Made by a program: the position numbers and the translations under genes. Below, in pieces: positions 43,033-55,757 of a DNA stretch of 64,000 nt. The stretch's first letter is position 1, and each line of letters begins with the position of its first letter. Origin of the DNA: Paratrimastix pyriformis (taxonomy: Eukaryota > Preaxostyla > Paratrimastigidae); the NCBI GenBank assembly GCA_027972325.1, contig JAPMOS010000063.1:150280-214279 (forward strand). The letters run 5' to 3'. Under the pieces are notes generated by a model that was given only the letters and a program-made list of their open reading frames with translations, was not told where the DNA came from and did not search any database.

Positions 43033-45107
43033 TCATTCGGGGCGCCGTTCCCTGCGCAGCACCTGGGATGGGACAGTGGAAATGAGGGGCGGCGGTGAGG
43101 AGAAAGGGAGCATCTGGGAGGAGTGGAGGTGCGAAGGGCGGACCCGGCGAGCAGCTTGGGGGGCAGCCGGTCGAACGGGCTCATGACCTCCTCGGGGCGC
43201 CTGATGGAGAGAGGGAGTGGGAGCAGACGGGGGGTTGATGGGAGCAGATGAGCGGCCCTGCATGGGCTGTGTGTGTGTCGTGGGCCCTGTCTGGGGTCGG
43301 TCGTGTGCCCTGCATGGGCTCGATGTCGCGAGGGGTGGCGGTGCCCTCGAAGGCGCCCGCCCCGCGTGGATGTCGGGCCCGGGCGGACCGTCCCGGAGGG
43401 CCTTCAGGCGCCCGTGGGGCGCCTCGCGGATCTTCTCCATCCAGAGCTCCTGCCACCCCCACCCCCCGGCCGCGACACCCCCCACCACCGACACGGCACC
43501 GGCACCGGCACCGAACACGAGGACCACGTGAGCGATCGCACGCCATCCCCCGGGCCAGGCGGCGGCGGCGCAGGGGAGCCGGGAGGGGCGGGTGGGGGGC
43601 ATGAGACGGCGTGGGGCGGACCTGGTCCTGCTTCTGGTCGAGCCCGAAGACCAGGCTGCCGCCCGGGCCCCACAGCTCCACCCCGTAGGGAAGGTCTGTA
43701 CCAACCCGGGCCACCGCCACCCGAGCCATCCATCGATGCATGAGCGGTGATGGGCGGGGTGGGGGGGGGGGACCGGGGAGGGGCGGGGGCGGACCCTCGG
43801 TGGCGACGGGGAAGACCAGGGCGGGCAGGGGTAGGCCCGCGCGAACTGGAAGGTGCCCCGCCGAACATGAACTTGGTCCAGCGGCACAGCAGGCACAGGT
43901 CCGTCAGCAGGTATAGCGCATCACCGGGCCCCGCCGCTTGCTGTGTGTGTGTGTGTGGGGGGGGGGTGGATGGGAGCAGAGGGGGTGGATGGGAGCAGAG
44001 GGGGGTATATGGGAGCAGAGGGGTGGATGGGAGCAGAGGGGGTGGATGGGAGCAGAGGGGGTGGATGGGAGCAGAGGGGGGTTGATGGGAGCAGAGGGGT
44101 TGATGGGAGCAGAGAGGGGGCAGAGGGGGGTGGATGGGAGCAGAGGGGGGTGGATGGGAGCAGAGGGGGGGTTGATTGGAGCAGAGGGGGGGTTGATGGG
44201 AGCAGAGGGGTGGATGGGAGCAGAGGGGGTGGATGGGAGCAGAGAGGGGGTTGATGGGAGCAGAGAGGGGGTTGATGGGAGCAGAGGGGGCAGAGGGGGT
44301 GGATGGGAGCAGAGGGGGGTGGATGGGAGCAGAGGGGGGTGGATGGGAGCAGGGGGGTGAGCGGGGGTGGTTGGGAGCAGAGGGGGTGGATGGGAGCAGA
44401 GGGGGTGGATGGGAGGGGAGCAGCGGGGGTGGATTGGTGGCAGAGGAGGTGGAAGGAAGCAGAGGGGATGAGTGGGTGGACGGAAGCTGAGGGGGTAGAT
44501 GAGAGCAGAGATGCTAGGAGAGGGCGGTGGATGGGAGCAGGGGGTGGTGGGGGTGGATGGGAGCACAGAGGGGGTGGATGGGAGCGCGGTAGATGAGTGT
44601 AGATTGACATGCAGTTGCGCGAGTTTGCCCCAGCGGTACCGAGGTGGCCGTGGCGGACCGGTCCGGTGGGCAAGTCGCGGTGGAAGCCAGCACAGCCTCC
44701 GCCAGGACGGGGATCTGGGTTCTCGATGTGGACCATCAGCCCCCGTGTCTGATTCGGAGTCTGGGCGTGGCCCAGTGGTGCGCGGCGGACGGTGACTCCT
44801 GTGTGGGGTCGGTCGTCGCTCTTCCCGTCTTGCTTTCGGACGACTAGGACGGTGGCATACCGACCATGCGAAACCACGAGCCCGATGCTTCCTGGCTGGC
44901 TCAGCGTTGAAGGGAGGTGGGTGATGAGGTGCGATGCATTTTGAGCCGATGGAGTGCCATGCCTATCGAAAAGTCATGAAGTGAGTGAGAAATTGGGGAT
45001 AAAAATGCCACACGATTGTCTTTAGCGAGGTACTGACCTCTCGCGTCCGCGACCCTCCGCATCTTCGCATCTTGTGGTGGAATATCATCCAGTCTCGTGT
45101 GCAGCAT
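43033..45107 (-). CDS. unresolved multi-exon gene of unknown function
   Basis: The minus-strand ATG at 45107 begins MLHTRLDDIPPQDAKMRRVA. A local-type donor (GTCAGT) and the acceptor CAGCCAG (about 44910) join in frame to SIGLVVSHGRYATVLVVRKQ. After an intron filled by a minisatellite, frames such as LTDLCLLCRWTKFMFGG, VARVGTDLPYGVELWGPGG and WQELWMEKIREAPHGRLKAL look coding and end in donors GTTCGC or GTCCGC. The alternating strand-like phrases could be beta-propeller material, but no WD signature is certain. The 3' end is a guess. Confidence 0.35.
43945..44580. repeat. GGATGGGAGCAGAGGGGGT minisatellite
   Basis: About 30 variable copies of a 17-20 bp unit GGTGGATGGGAGCAGAGG. They lie inside the presumed intron of the minus-strand gene and produce Pro-rich or Gly-rich artefact frames. 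Confidence 0.95.
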
Positions 45108-45109
45108 CG

Positions 45110-46910
45110 TGGCTAACTAAGTCAGGATTCAGGAAAGAAATCACCACAAAAGTTGGTTGCTGCAGGAGCATGCGAAGATGAGAAGAAACTGGGCAAACAA
45201 TAAAACCTTTTCCCTTTTCTCCGCACCTGGGAAATTTTCCTTTCTTTTCGAAGCAGGCCCATGATGCGGGGTTGAAATATTTGCGCAGCCACTTTCCTGA
45301 AAAGAACGGAAGAGCTCGCTCCGCCGCCATGCGAGGTGGAACCCGCTATCCTCTGCAAGCCTTGCAGAGCATTGGAGGTAGAACCCCGTGGATATTTTCT
45401 CTTTTTTTGAACGCGTCATTTCGACGCTGCCGTTGGCAGGTCTTTCTTTTTCTGGCGAATCCTTTTCAAAAGTTTCTGCTTGTTAGTTCCTGTTTTTCTT
45501 TTTGTTCCATTTTCCAACAGGTCGCCCATGGCGGGAAAAATGAGCCGACTCGGTTAAGGAAAATGGCTAACAATGCAGCTCGAGGGCAGGGAATCTGGTG
45601 GCTGTGGATTCTCACCCCACAGACTTTCTCACATTTCCGGGGGGTGGGATGCATGTGGATATCCCCCCCTGGGGTAGGGTGGCCGATCTCCACGACCCAT
45701 GGCCCTCTTAGCTAACCCACCTTCGCCAACCTCGGCTATTGGGGAAGCCTTGGCTATTTTTGTGCCTGAAATATGAAATCGTACCACACACATTTGTGAA
45801 CGGGGTCATTAGAAAGGACGCGCACGCCCCTGGTATAGAAAATTACCCCATCCCCGTCCGAAGGGCCCCCAGGGGCCCCCCCGGGGCCTGGGTCTGGGGT
45901 GCCTATGGGGTAGTCGGGCAGGGCCCAGCCCGGTGCTGCTGGTGTGGCGAGCCCGGGCGGACCCCCGGGTCGGGGGGTATACCCGGGGGGGTGACATGTC
46001 GAAGGGGCCTGCATGTGGGCACCTGGGCCCCGAAGACCGGGCTTGTTGGCAGTCTGCAGGGGGCCCCTGGGCCACTCTGGGGCGGGCACCAGACCCGAGC
46101 TCGGACGCACCGGGCTGAGTGGGGTTGATGAAGTGTACCCACCCGGACCCCCCCCTTTCGTGTTCCGGTCATGGTTGTTGGTCATGTGGATGGATTTGGC
46201 CGGCAAACCGCTAGTGCCGCGTAATCTACACTCCATGGGGTCTCTGCGAATGTATTCAGATTGGGTCGCTGAGGCACGGTTGGGTGTGGGTGGACATCCG
46301 AAGCGGGGTTATGTCGACTGACTTCACGTTCGACGTGCGTTTTTCCGTAGTCTGAAACAGACTGGGTACTGACGGCTAGGGTAAAACAGAGTGGCGGGGA
46401 AAGCCGCTATGAGTGACTTCCCCCCTGGCAGAGTAACACAGAGTACCGCCCAGTGACCTCAACCAGGCGGAAGATTTCACTAACTTGCAGGAATTGGAAC
46501 AAGGGGGATCAAATTCCTCCCTCCTCCTGGTTGTGGTCCGTGGTGTTTCGGATTCTTTCGGAGCCAACCTCACCCTTTTGTTATGTTATATCAATTCGGA
46601 ACCGAATTCACCTCCATCAGTACACATCCTGCTTCTGTGTCGCCATTATGTTCATTTCCTCAAGGTTCGTCCTTACCCTTCCGTTGAAAGCAACAAGCTC
46701 CCTTCAAAGAAACAAGAAACAAATACGAACGAACTGAGAAGATGGTCGGGCGATAACTGACCACCACATCTGTACAAATGTGATCAACCACCGAAGCCCC
46801 CGGTGCCGAACACAGGCTATCACCCCAGCGGGTCAGTCCGTCCCCCTCCACCCACCACCCACCACCACCACCCCGCCAGCCTTTTGCCCTGACCCCCGCC
46901 GGCCAGCCGT
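45110..46910. other. region with no confident gene
   Basis: A minus-strand ATG at 45330 opens MAAERALPFFSGKWLRKYF, a plausible short first exon. 45845-46180 is very GC-rich (CCCGGG blocks). 46485-46760 on the plus strand is AT-richer and open, containing LLLCYINSEPNSPPSVHILL, without a recognised family. 46336-46460 contains small inverted words (GTCTGAAACAGAC). Nothing here is firm enough to call. Confidence 0.3.
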
Positions 46911-47621
46911 CCACTGATTCCCCCCCGGTTGAAGTCTCGGCGTTACACGTTCCCTTTGCTCCGCGTTCCGCCCGTTTCTGGCCATGGAGATCGCAACTGA
47001 GCATGACGAGCTCAGTAAGGACGATTCCAACTTTATTATGGATCACGCCGAGATCCTTAGTCGTGACGACCCTATGGTAGAGTATCTTCAAGATGAGTTG
47101 GGTCGGCATCTGTGGTCCCCCTCTTCAGCTCCATTGGACAAGCTCTCTCCTTGGATGCGTTTGGAGCTTATGAAGCTCTTCAGTTCATTGGTCGTCAATG
47201 AGCACCGGGCCCCACGCTATGAGATCATCGAACGCACTGCTGGAGGACAATCCGAAGAAGCAGCCTGAAGCGATCAGCCAGTTTATTTTCCAACTTCTTG
47301 GGGCTTTATTGTTCCAGCAATCGAATGTGCGAACTTTCGACTGCCACGTGCCACAAGAATCATCGCGCGGCTCGTCTGTGGACAAACACCGCACACCGCC
47401 AGAACGAGTCCTCCTATCTGTTGGGGAGACTACGTACCGTGGTCCAAAGCAACTTGGAGGTGGAGGTGGAACTCGCCACCCGATCATCGATGGCGATCGT
47501 CCAGCGGGGAAGAAGGAGAGAGCCCGTTCCCCTTCTTCCAGCAATCCGTTTGCCTCTTCCGCTGTCCCAAGAGCACCTCTCACCTTGGCGAATCCATTTG
47601 CCAAGCCGGCACCTGTTCCGG

Positions 47622-47720
47622 TGTTGGAGTTCCCCAGGATAGACCGAGAGTCCGAGAGAGCGTGTTCCAAGCAAGGGGGAGAGCCGGGGAGCAACAGGCA
47701 CACGCAGGCAATGCACAACA
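47622..47720 (-). repeat. LTR (3' LTR of the minus-strand element)
   Basis: 99 bp, begins TGTTGGAGTTCC and ends GCACAACA; one substitution is seen against the partner at 49177-49275. It is bordered outside by CCGG. Confidence 0.92.
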
Positions 47721-47729
47721 CTAACTTTC

Positions 47730-49124
47730 TTAACCAAAGAAAGAGGCGCGGGACAGGAGGGGGCAGGGGGCTCGGAGGTCGATGAGGTAGTCCTGGATCT
47801 CGGGCTGACCGAGGGAGAGCTGGGCAGTTGCGTCCGGGGCATCGAGGGCATAGACTCGGCAGTGCGGGTGCGGGTGGTCGGCAATGATCAGATCAAGCTC
47901 TGCCACGCCAGCAATCGGGACCGCAGTGTCGTCGGCCAGGGTAATCACCGGATCACCCCTGACTTCCTCGATCTTGAGGTTCAAAGAGCGGAGGTAGTGG
48001 AGCGGAGCGTAACTCACGTTGGCGCCGGTGTCCACGATGCAGGCGACGCGAGTGCCCTCTGGGGTCTGGAGCGAGAACTGAGGTGGCGAGGTCAAGCCCT
48101 CACCGGTGGCAATGAGTGCGGCAGCGTGCTTCTCGAAGCCGAGCCTCTCCGGAGGTCTCGACTCACGAGTGGATCGACGAGCTGGGAGTTCTGAGGAGGA
48201 TGGGCGTGGGGCCGGGGCCGAGGTGGTAGCGGTCGCGGGAGTGGTGAAGACTGGGCAGTCTGATGCACGGTGGTTGGGCATCCTGCAACGGAAACAGAGG
48301 TTGTCATGGACGCATCTCTGGCGTTCCGCGAGGTCAAGGGGTGGGACACGACGGGGTGAAGTGGTCCGTGGGGCGGAGTCACGAGAGGCACCGGAGATAC
48401 GAGGAGGCGAGTTGTTGCGAGGCGCAGCGGGAGGAGCGACGGAGACCGAGGTGGAGTTGGTGTTCGGGTCGGTGGTGGTGACGAGGACCTCGGCAGCACG
48501 AGACGCTTCACGCTGCAGGGTGTCCATCTGTTCGGCGGCATCCAGGAGGGCCTTGGCGAGCCCCGCCTTGGTCTTGGCGGTGTCCGGGGTGCACAGAACC
48601 ACATCCGAGAGAAAGCGTGTGAGATGGGGATCGCGAATTCCCTTGCGGAAACATGCCGCGTAAGAAACGTCGGGGAGTGCGAGTGCCGTGTAGAGACGAT
48701 CGAACTCGTCAATGTACTTCGCGGCATCCAGGCGATAAGTGGAGAGCCGCGTGGGAGACAAGAGGAAGACCGTGTTCAAAAGTGCCATTCGGTCGGAAGC
48801 GCTGCTCGGGCGGAATGCCCGATCAAGTAATGCCATGAACTCTTCGCGTCCTTTAGGAAACTCAGTTGATGCAGTGCTCACTTTCAAAAAGGTCACAATG
48901 TCAGCGCTCAGCAATGACGCAAGAGGTGGCAATTGAAGCTGCGGTTGGCAAAGAATGAAATGCTCGATTTCAGATTTCCACTGAACGAGAGCGAGGAAAT
49001 CAATGCTTCTTAGCTTGGGAAGTAATTCTACGGGGGCCACAGGCTGTTGGGGTACGATGCTTGCAAGAAAGGTGGCAAAGAATGGATTCTTTGAAAGTTC
49101 GAGAAGCTCCGGTGGAATTTGCAT
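47730..49124 (-). CDS. Gag with zinc knuckle and aspartic protease
   Basis: 464 codons from the ATG at 49124 (MQIPPELLELSKNPFFATFL). The gag core has the retrotransposon-type YIDEFDRLYTALALPDVSY and FRKGIRDPHLTRFLSD. A Ser/Pro-rich linker leads to a CCHC knuckle CFRCRMPNHRASDC (about residue 280), then the retropepsin-like site ACIVDTGANVSYAPL (DTGA near residue 362) and a protease C-terminal half with IAGVAELDLIIADH. It ends just inside the LTR at 47730. The frame is intact, which fits recent activity. Confidence 0.92.
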   Translation of the reverse strand: MQIPPELLELSKNPFFATFLASIVPQQPVAPVELLPKLRSIDFLALVQWKSEIEHFILCQPQLQLPPLASLLSADIVTFLKVSTASTEFPKGREEFMALLDRAFRPSSASDRMALLNTVFLLSPTRLSTYRLDAAKYIDEFDRLYTALALPDVSYAACFRKGIRDPHLTRFLSDVVLCTPDTAKTKAGLAKALLDAAEQMDTLQREASRAAEVLVTTTDPNTNSTSVSVAPPAAPRNNSPPRISGASRDSAPRTTSPRRVPPLDLAERQRCVHDNLCFRCRMPNHRASDCPVFTTPATATTSAPAPRPSSSELPARRSTRESRPPERLGFEKHAAALIATGEGLTSPPQFSLQTPEGTRVACIVDTGANVSYAPLHYLRSLNLKIEEVRGDPVITLADDTAVPIAGVAELDLIIADHPHPHCRVYALDAPDATAQLSLGQPEIQDYLIDLRAPCPLLSRASFFG

Positions 49125-49176
49125 TGCGGTGAAAACTTGATTCAGAGAAAAAAGAGATGATGACCAGTGAATTCAC

Positions 49177-49275
49177 TGTTGGAGTTCCCCAGGATAGACC
49201 GAGAGTCCGAGCGAGCGTGTTCCAAGCAAGGGGGAGAGCCGGGGAGCAACAGGCACACGCAGGCAATGCACAACA
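49177..49275 (-). repeat. LTR (5' LTR of the minus-strand element)
   Basis: 99 bp, TGTTGGAGTTCC ... GCACAACA. It is followed outside by CCGG, completing the target duplication. Confidence 0.92.
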
Positions 49276-50154
49276 CCGGCTCCGACTGCGGCTCATGCTC
49301 CGGCAACAGCAACAGCACCTGCACCTGCACCTGCACCTGCACCTGCACCTGCCCCTGCAACTGCACCTGCACATGCCCCTGCCCCTGCCCCTACCCATGC
49401 CCCTGCCCCTGTTCTGGTTCCTGTTGCTGCCGCTGTTGCCCCGGTTGTTGTCCCTGTTGCTGCTGGTGTGTCTCCATTGTCTGCTGTGCCTGCTGCGCCC
49501 GCTCGTGCTACCTCGACGCCCGACCATGCCGCTTCTGCCGTGCCTCCGAAGATCAGCCACTCCGACCTCTCGCCTGTTGCCAACCATGGGCATTTGGGAA
49601 GGGAGCTACGAGAATGGGGATGGTGGATCAGGGGCCCAGTACGCCTGTCCTACCGAGGTGGTAGGTCATGGTGGATGGGTTCCGCCGCCCCCACAGGCTG
49701 GGTTCGGGAATATTTTTCGTTCTAACTGTCTTTTGCATCCTTCGCCCCCCCTTTTTTTTTGTTCCCGTGTCTCAGTGTTGGATCCCTTTGTCCCCCTACT
49801 GGCCCCGTTCTTTCTTTTGATGATGTTCCTTTTGATTGCTCAAGTGTTTGAACGATTCTGTTTCCCGGCGATATTCCAGTCTCTCTTTCCCGCCATGCCG
49901 TCTGTACGCCTACCCCTGAAGGGGTTTAGGTCGGCATGTTACCCGCCGGTTTCGACCGGATTAACGGATTTTCCTCTGTTTCAGTTTTCTGTGTTTTGCG
50001 CGCAGTTACTGGCAGTCGAAATAGTATCACAACAACAAACCACTGATTCTTGTTCCGTCCTCTCCCTCCTTCCCCGCCCTCCGCCTCTGGGCCTCCGGGC
50101 GCTGCAGCGCCCCTGTAGGCAACCAGCGCCCAGACACCGCTTGTCCGCAGTCTC

Positions 50155-52530
50155 GTGGTCAACATGACCGTCGATGGGATGGTCGGGGTGACCTTCTCCC
50201 AGCCCCGCGACTCGGGCGACGGTCCGCCGGGCCTCCAGCCCCCAACACCGTCCCACCGGGCCCACCCTCCCACATCCACCCTCCACCCACATCCCACACC
50301 CTCCTCCTCCACCCACCCCCCACATCCACCCCCTCCCACATCCGGGGTGACGGTTGGGTGCCGCAGGTCGACGCTGCGCGAGGACTGGGGCGCCCTGGCT
50401 CTGCGGTGGTGCTTCCACTGCCCCGACCCGCGCATCGCCCAGGACTCGTTCTGCCTCTTCGCCATCCACTGCCCCCCGAGCTGTTCAGAGTCTGCTGCCT
50501 CCCGCTCCGCCGCCCTCTGCCGCCCGCCCTCTGCCGCCCTCCGAGCCGCTCACACCGTATGCCGCTCCGCTCCGCTCCGCTCCTGTGTGGCGGTGCAGCT
50601 GCTGACGATGGCGATGGTGGGGCCAACAACCGGCCCATGTTGGGCCTGCTGCTGGGCTACCTGGTGGGCCTGCCGGCCGACCTGCTGGCCAGTACTGGCG
50701 GCTGCTCAACGCCACCGGGCTTCGAGGGCGGCCTCAGGCTCGTCGGCAGGGTCGCCGCCCTGGCCACCGCTGACCCGGCCTTCCGCGACGAGGTCCTTCC
50801 GCGACGAGGTCCCTGGGCGGCCCGTCAGGTGGCGGGTGGCGGGTGGGGGGCAGGCGGGATGACAGGCCATGGTACACTCGCTCATCCCCCTTCCTTCTGC
50901 GCCCATCTGTGGGGCTTGGGGCCTGCGGCCGGGGCGCAGTTCGCGGGGGTCGGGAGTCTCTGGGGACACGACGAGGACGTGACTGCCGTGGTGGCGGACC
51001 TCCTCTGCAAGGGTCCGCCAACCGCCCGCCACCCACCGCGCGCTCAGCCCCATCGAGGTACATTGCGACATCGGACACATTTTTTGTGTGGATGGGTGTG
51101 TGTGGGTGCCTGTGGGTGTGCCGCAGGGCTGCTCTCGCTGCGGACGTGGGAGCAGACCGAGGCGACCTTCGGCCAGCTGGCCCGGCTGCTGTCGGTCCAG
51201 TACCCGTGCAACAACCCCCTCTCGACGGGCGCCCTGCTGCTGCTGGCCCTGCGGGTCTTCCTGGCCACGCCACGGACCAGACCACCCACAGCACGCACAG
51301 CCACACACCGGTCGCGGACTCTCAACTCACGCCCCTGGTCGGCCGCTTGTTTACCCTGCACCCACCTCCCACATCCACACACACACACCTCCCACATCCA
51401 CCCACATCCACCCACATCCACCCACATCCACCCACATCCACCCACATCCACCCACATCCACCCACATCCACCCACATCCACCCACATCCACATCCCTCCC
51501 CGTTCCCGTGCACTGCCCTGCTGCGCAGGCCCCATCGATGTGGCCGCCTCGAAGTGGACCCCGCCCGCCCAGGCGACCGCAGGCACCCCCTTCACGGTCA
51601 ACATCACGGCTATGGGTCTGCGGCCGCCCTCTCATCCGCCCGCTGCTGCTGCTGCTGCTGCTGCTTATCCGGCTCGGACCCATTGCGCCTCTCCGGTTGT
51701 GCGGCGGCTCCCAGACGCGGTCGAGAACCCCGTCCCGTGCCGGCCACGGGCGGGCGAGCTGCACGCCTGGGCGATGGACCTCTCGGGAACCCCCCAGATG
51801 GATGGTCCGCCCCCCACACACACACACACCCACACCCACACACACACACACCACATACACCACACAACATCGTCCTTCTGCTTCTAAACGCACACGCACA
51901 CGCACACGCGCGTATGGCCCACTGTTGACCTCTTTTGCTGCTGTCTTGCCGCGGGGGGATCCGTCGGGGTAGCGGCGTGCGGGGGGGATGCCTTCCAGCT
52001 GACGATGCCCCGGCTTGCGGGCGGGTCGGCCCTGACCCTCACCCACCTGCCCACCGGGGCCTCCTTCCCGCCCGCCGCAGTCGACGTGGCACCCGGTCCG
52101 CAGCCCATCGCGCCACGCCACGCCACAGACCTCCTCGCACCCACCATCGCCTCCTCCTGACCCCGCCCGCCCGACCCACATCCACCACCCCCCCTCCCAC
52201 ATCCACCACCCCCCCTCCCACATCCACCCCCCCTTCCCACATCCACCCCCTTCCCACATCCACCCCCTTCCCACATCCACCCCCTTCCCACATCCACCCC
52301 CTCTTCCCACATCCAACCCCCCCCCCTTCCCACATCCACCCCCACCCCCCACCCACCCACCCACATCGACGTACGTAAACGCATCTCACATCGCCTACAA
52401 CTACCCCCCTCACATCCACTCCCCCTGTCTGCATCCGACAGGTCGCCGGCGGCCGCCCTCCTCACCCCACACCTGCTCCTGACCAGGGTGATGCGTGCCT
52501 GGCCAAGATGGTCTGTCGCTTGTTTTCGGC
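50155..52530 (+). CDS. unresolved multi-exon gene of unknown function
   Basis: Coding-looking islands in plus-strand order: VNMTVDGMVGVTFSQPRDSG, LREDWGALALRWCFHCPDPR, MLGLLLGYLVGLPADLLAS, HDEDVTAVVADLLCK, ATFGQLARLLSVQYPCNN, PIDVAASKWTPPAQATAGTP and GDAFQLTMPRLAGGSALTLT. They are separated by C-rich intron-like tracts with GTCCG or GTCTG donors and a CCCACATCCA minisatellite (51360-51495). The last two islands look like beta-sandwich strands of an adaptor-type protein, but no family is assigned and several joins are out of phase in my reading. Start and end are approximate. Confidence 0.4.
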
Positions 52531-52577
52531 GTGCTATACACAGACAGTCACAACCAGACAGAATCTTTTGCCAAGCA

Positions 52578-55500
52578 TTACTGCGTGAAATCTCCGGGGC
52601 TCAAGCGGCGAGGTTGCAAAATCCACAGATTCACCCGGCTGTGTTGCTTTTCGAAGCAGTTTCCCTCCTTGCGAACAAAGCGGCAGTGGGCATGCACACA
52701 ATCATGTTGCATGCGGGCCTGCGTCATCTGCCGAAAAGTCTCGGCGCAAACTTGAATGGCTCTCAAGTTCGGATCCTCTTTGAATATTTCTTGTCTTCCA
52801 ACGTCCGCAGATTGAGGCCACGGCCACCCAGGCGAAGGAACTGGCGGACCACAAGCCATGGCTTTCGGTCCGTGGTGGCGGAACTCGGGAGCAGAACGTC
52901 AATCAACCGAAGATAGAAGACCTACAGGGAAAGCGTGGCGGTGGTGTGGTGGTGGTGGTGGTTGGCGGGGACAGACTGATCCATCAAACAGGGCCATCAT
53001 CATGGGGTCATCGAGCATGATATAGTGGTGATCTGAGCCCATCACACCCTGTTGCCACGATCCCCGCACTTGCCCGCGCGCTTGCACGGCGATGAGCTCC
53101 AGCTTCTGATCGGCGTTCTCCACCTCTGTCTTCTTCCTCCAGACACTGCCCAGTTGCCGGTGCTTGACCTGTGTGTGTGATGGAGACGGAGACGGGGATG
53201 ATGACGAGGACTTCGCTGGCAGGCTTTCGCAGCCGCCACGGTCTGTGAGTTCACCCCTCCACCCACCACTATCACGCACTTCCCAACCTACCCTCACCAT
53301 CCGGCCACACCTTTCCCCCATCATGACATGGTTACACGGTGCGCAGACCTCTGTGGCGCCGTAAAGGACTGCAAGATGCGGGAACCTCGAAAGAGTCTCC
53401 GCCAACCCCGCGGGAGCCCATTGAAGAGCCTGCCGAATCTGCTCGCGCTTGGCGATGCCTGCACTCGCGGTCTGTTTGCGGGTGTGCCTGTAGTCCTCGC
53501 GGATGCCGGCATGCATGTGCTCCTCCGCCTCACAGTCGAACTCTTGGATCGATCCACGAAGCATCATATCCTGTGTGGGATATACACCAGACGAGGGGAG
53601 AACGTTCTCGCACAGACTTGGAGGAAGTGTCGGCGGAGATTGTGGAGTTTGGCACTTTTCCGAAAAGCGCTGTCGACCACAAGGACACGAAACAGCGCCT
53701 CCAGGCTTTGATACAAAGCCGACTTTGGGTCGGACAGCTCGGCCCAGGTGATGGGCTGAAGGACGCGCTCGTAGAAGGCTGCGGCCCTTGTCCATTGCTC
53801 CATCCTCAGCGGACGGATGAGGCCTCGACCGCTGCCACCCAAAAAAAAAACCCATTTTCGTTTGATTGACGAACGTTTCTGTCTTTCTGTCTCATCTTCA
53901 CTTAGGCCTCTTTCTCGAGGCCCCACCCGCTCGGCTGGCTCTGCTCGACCCGGCCGGATCTCCCCACCTGGTCTGCCACCACGCCACCACCACGCCACCC
54001 CACGCCGCCACCCCGGGTTGTCACAGACATGATGGGCATCTGTTTCAGCACGCTGACATAGTCCTTCCCATCAAAAGAGCCACAGTGCGCCAAACAATCG
54101 GGTCGACCGTGCGGGTAGCCCTTCCATGCGCGGGCATCAAGCCAAGCTGCTTCCTAAGACGAGGAGGAAGAGGAGGCATGTGACTTCTGGCCCACTTGCT
54201 CATCTTTCTCCCCTTCCAGGCGACCAGCGACTGCTTAGCGGGATCCCCCGAAGAGGAGACCAGCCGGGCGAACTCGAGGGGTGTCAGTTCTTCCTTGGTC
54301 TGTGCCATGAGCTTCTTGAAGAGCCCCATCTGGAATTTTGAAAGGGTTGGTGGGTGGTCGAAGAAACCCTGACCTTGAAAAGATGGAGCGGATCACCGGA
54401 GAGGAGGAAGCTCAAATCACACACTGCCATGAGCAAGGGGTTGTCCACAGCCGAAGGGAGCACTCCTTGACGTGCCTCGCCGTCTCGGGCTGCCGCCGTT
54501 GCTGAGGCCCTCATCTCACTGTTCGTCTTCATGGGCTGGATCTCGACTCCGGGAATTGTCTGCTCCTTCGTCAGGAAGATGTCAAGCGCCCGAGCAGGCT
54601 CAGGAACTGGCTCAGGAAGATCAGGCTCGAGTCTCGGCCTCTTTGCTTGGTCTGTCTCCTTTGCCGCTTCGCCGAGCATTTTCGTTTCCTTTTTGCTCCG
54701 CGTCGCCATGAGTGGGATGCCCTGGAATTCGTGGGCATTCGTGCAGCAGCGGGGGCACCAACTTGTGGATGTGGGGCCTGTACATGGCAAGACCATCGGT
54801 AGCGCGTGGCCGTCTCCTTTCCACCCGAAGAGGACCGGCTGCACTTTGATCTATGATGTGGAAAAGAGGAGAGGGCGAATGTTTGTAGTATGGTTCAATG
54901 TCTGTGCGCTCATTCGCTCGTTCACGACACACTTTTCCCGTTACTCCTTTCCTTCTTTACACGACACACGCACACGCATCCCCACCCACGGGCAGACCTG
55001 TCGGCCTTCCAGGACAAGCGTGAACGGGTTGACTCGGGCGCAGACGTGGACAAGCCGCCGCGCAAAGGCCATCGCGTCTTCTTTGTCTGTGACGCCCATC
55101 ATATAGTTTGCCGAGGGCGAATGTCGTTGGTCTTTGGAAGGGATGGAAGGCCCATGAAGGAGCTTGACGAAAGAGCTGAGACATTTGAAAATGATCAGAC
55201 AGACGTTTGCAAGCCACCTGTTTTGTGGCCGTCGTGTTTGCGGGTCTCATCCAAGAAGATCGTGAAGGGCACAATGACGTCGGGGCACCCCACCGCACGC
55301 TGTTTGGCATCGGCATCAAGGCGAGCGTAGCACGGAAGGTCTGCCGGCCGAACTGGGACCAGGTTGTCTGCGCTCTTCCTCTGTGGGTTGAAGGTCACTG
55401 CACCACTGGGTTTGAGCCACTCGAGGGTTTCAGTCGAACTGTGGGTGGGCCGGGTCACAGGAACGAACCGAACGGCTTGCGGGAGATAGGCACAGGTTGG

Positions 55501-55700
55501 GGGCGTGGGCACCCATGCCATTTCGGCCACTTCCGCATACCAAGCAGCTTGAGGGATGGGTTCACCACCGGCTGGGGCTCACCCACTGCAAAGAATCTGC
55601 GGATGACTCCGAACGTCCTCCCGATGTCTTTTGGGAGGATATACCGCCCGGGTCCAACCTGTGTGGGTGTGGGTGTGGGGGTGTGGGGTGTGGGGGGGGT

Positions 55701-55757
<57 letters not shown>

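Larger units (their letters stand above)
47622..49275 (-). mobile_element. short LTR retrotransposon encoding only gag-protease (TR-GAG-like)
   Basis: Two 99-bp TG...CA direct repeats enclose 1456 bp with a single ORF. The 4-bp target duplication is CCGG. No reverse transcriptase, RNase H or integrase is encoded, so it must be mobilised in trans. The uninterrupted target is visible in sister copy E near 59745-59760. LTRs that differ at about one position suggest a recent insertion. Confidence 0.9.
46921..50039 (+). mobile_element. retroposon family 2, copy D, carrying an LTR insertion
   Basis: Flanked by CCACTGATTC (46911-46920 and 50040-50049). Encodes MEIATEHDELSKDDSNFIMD from the ATG at 46984, homologous to the family-1 N-terminus (shared pattern FI-HA-IL-DP, EL, LVV-E). 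A one-base break follows RYEIIERT; the next frame continues ALLEDNPKKQPEAISQFIFQ to NPFAKPAPVPV. The C-terminal domain WGWWIRGPVRLSYRGG lies at about 49610-49660. The 3' end has the CCGGT-TTCG-ACCGG hairpin and an AACAACAAA tail. The LTR element at 47622-49275 splits the linker. Confidence 0.85.
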
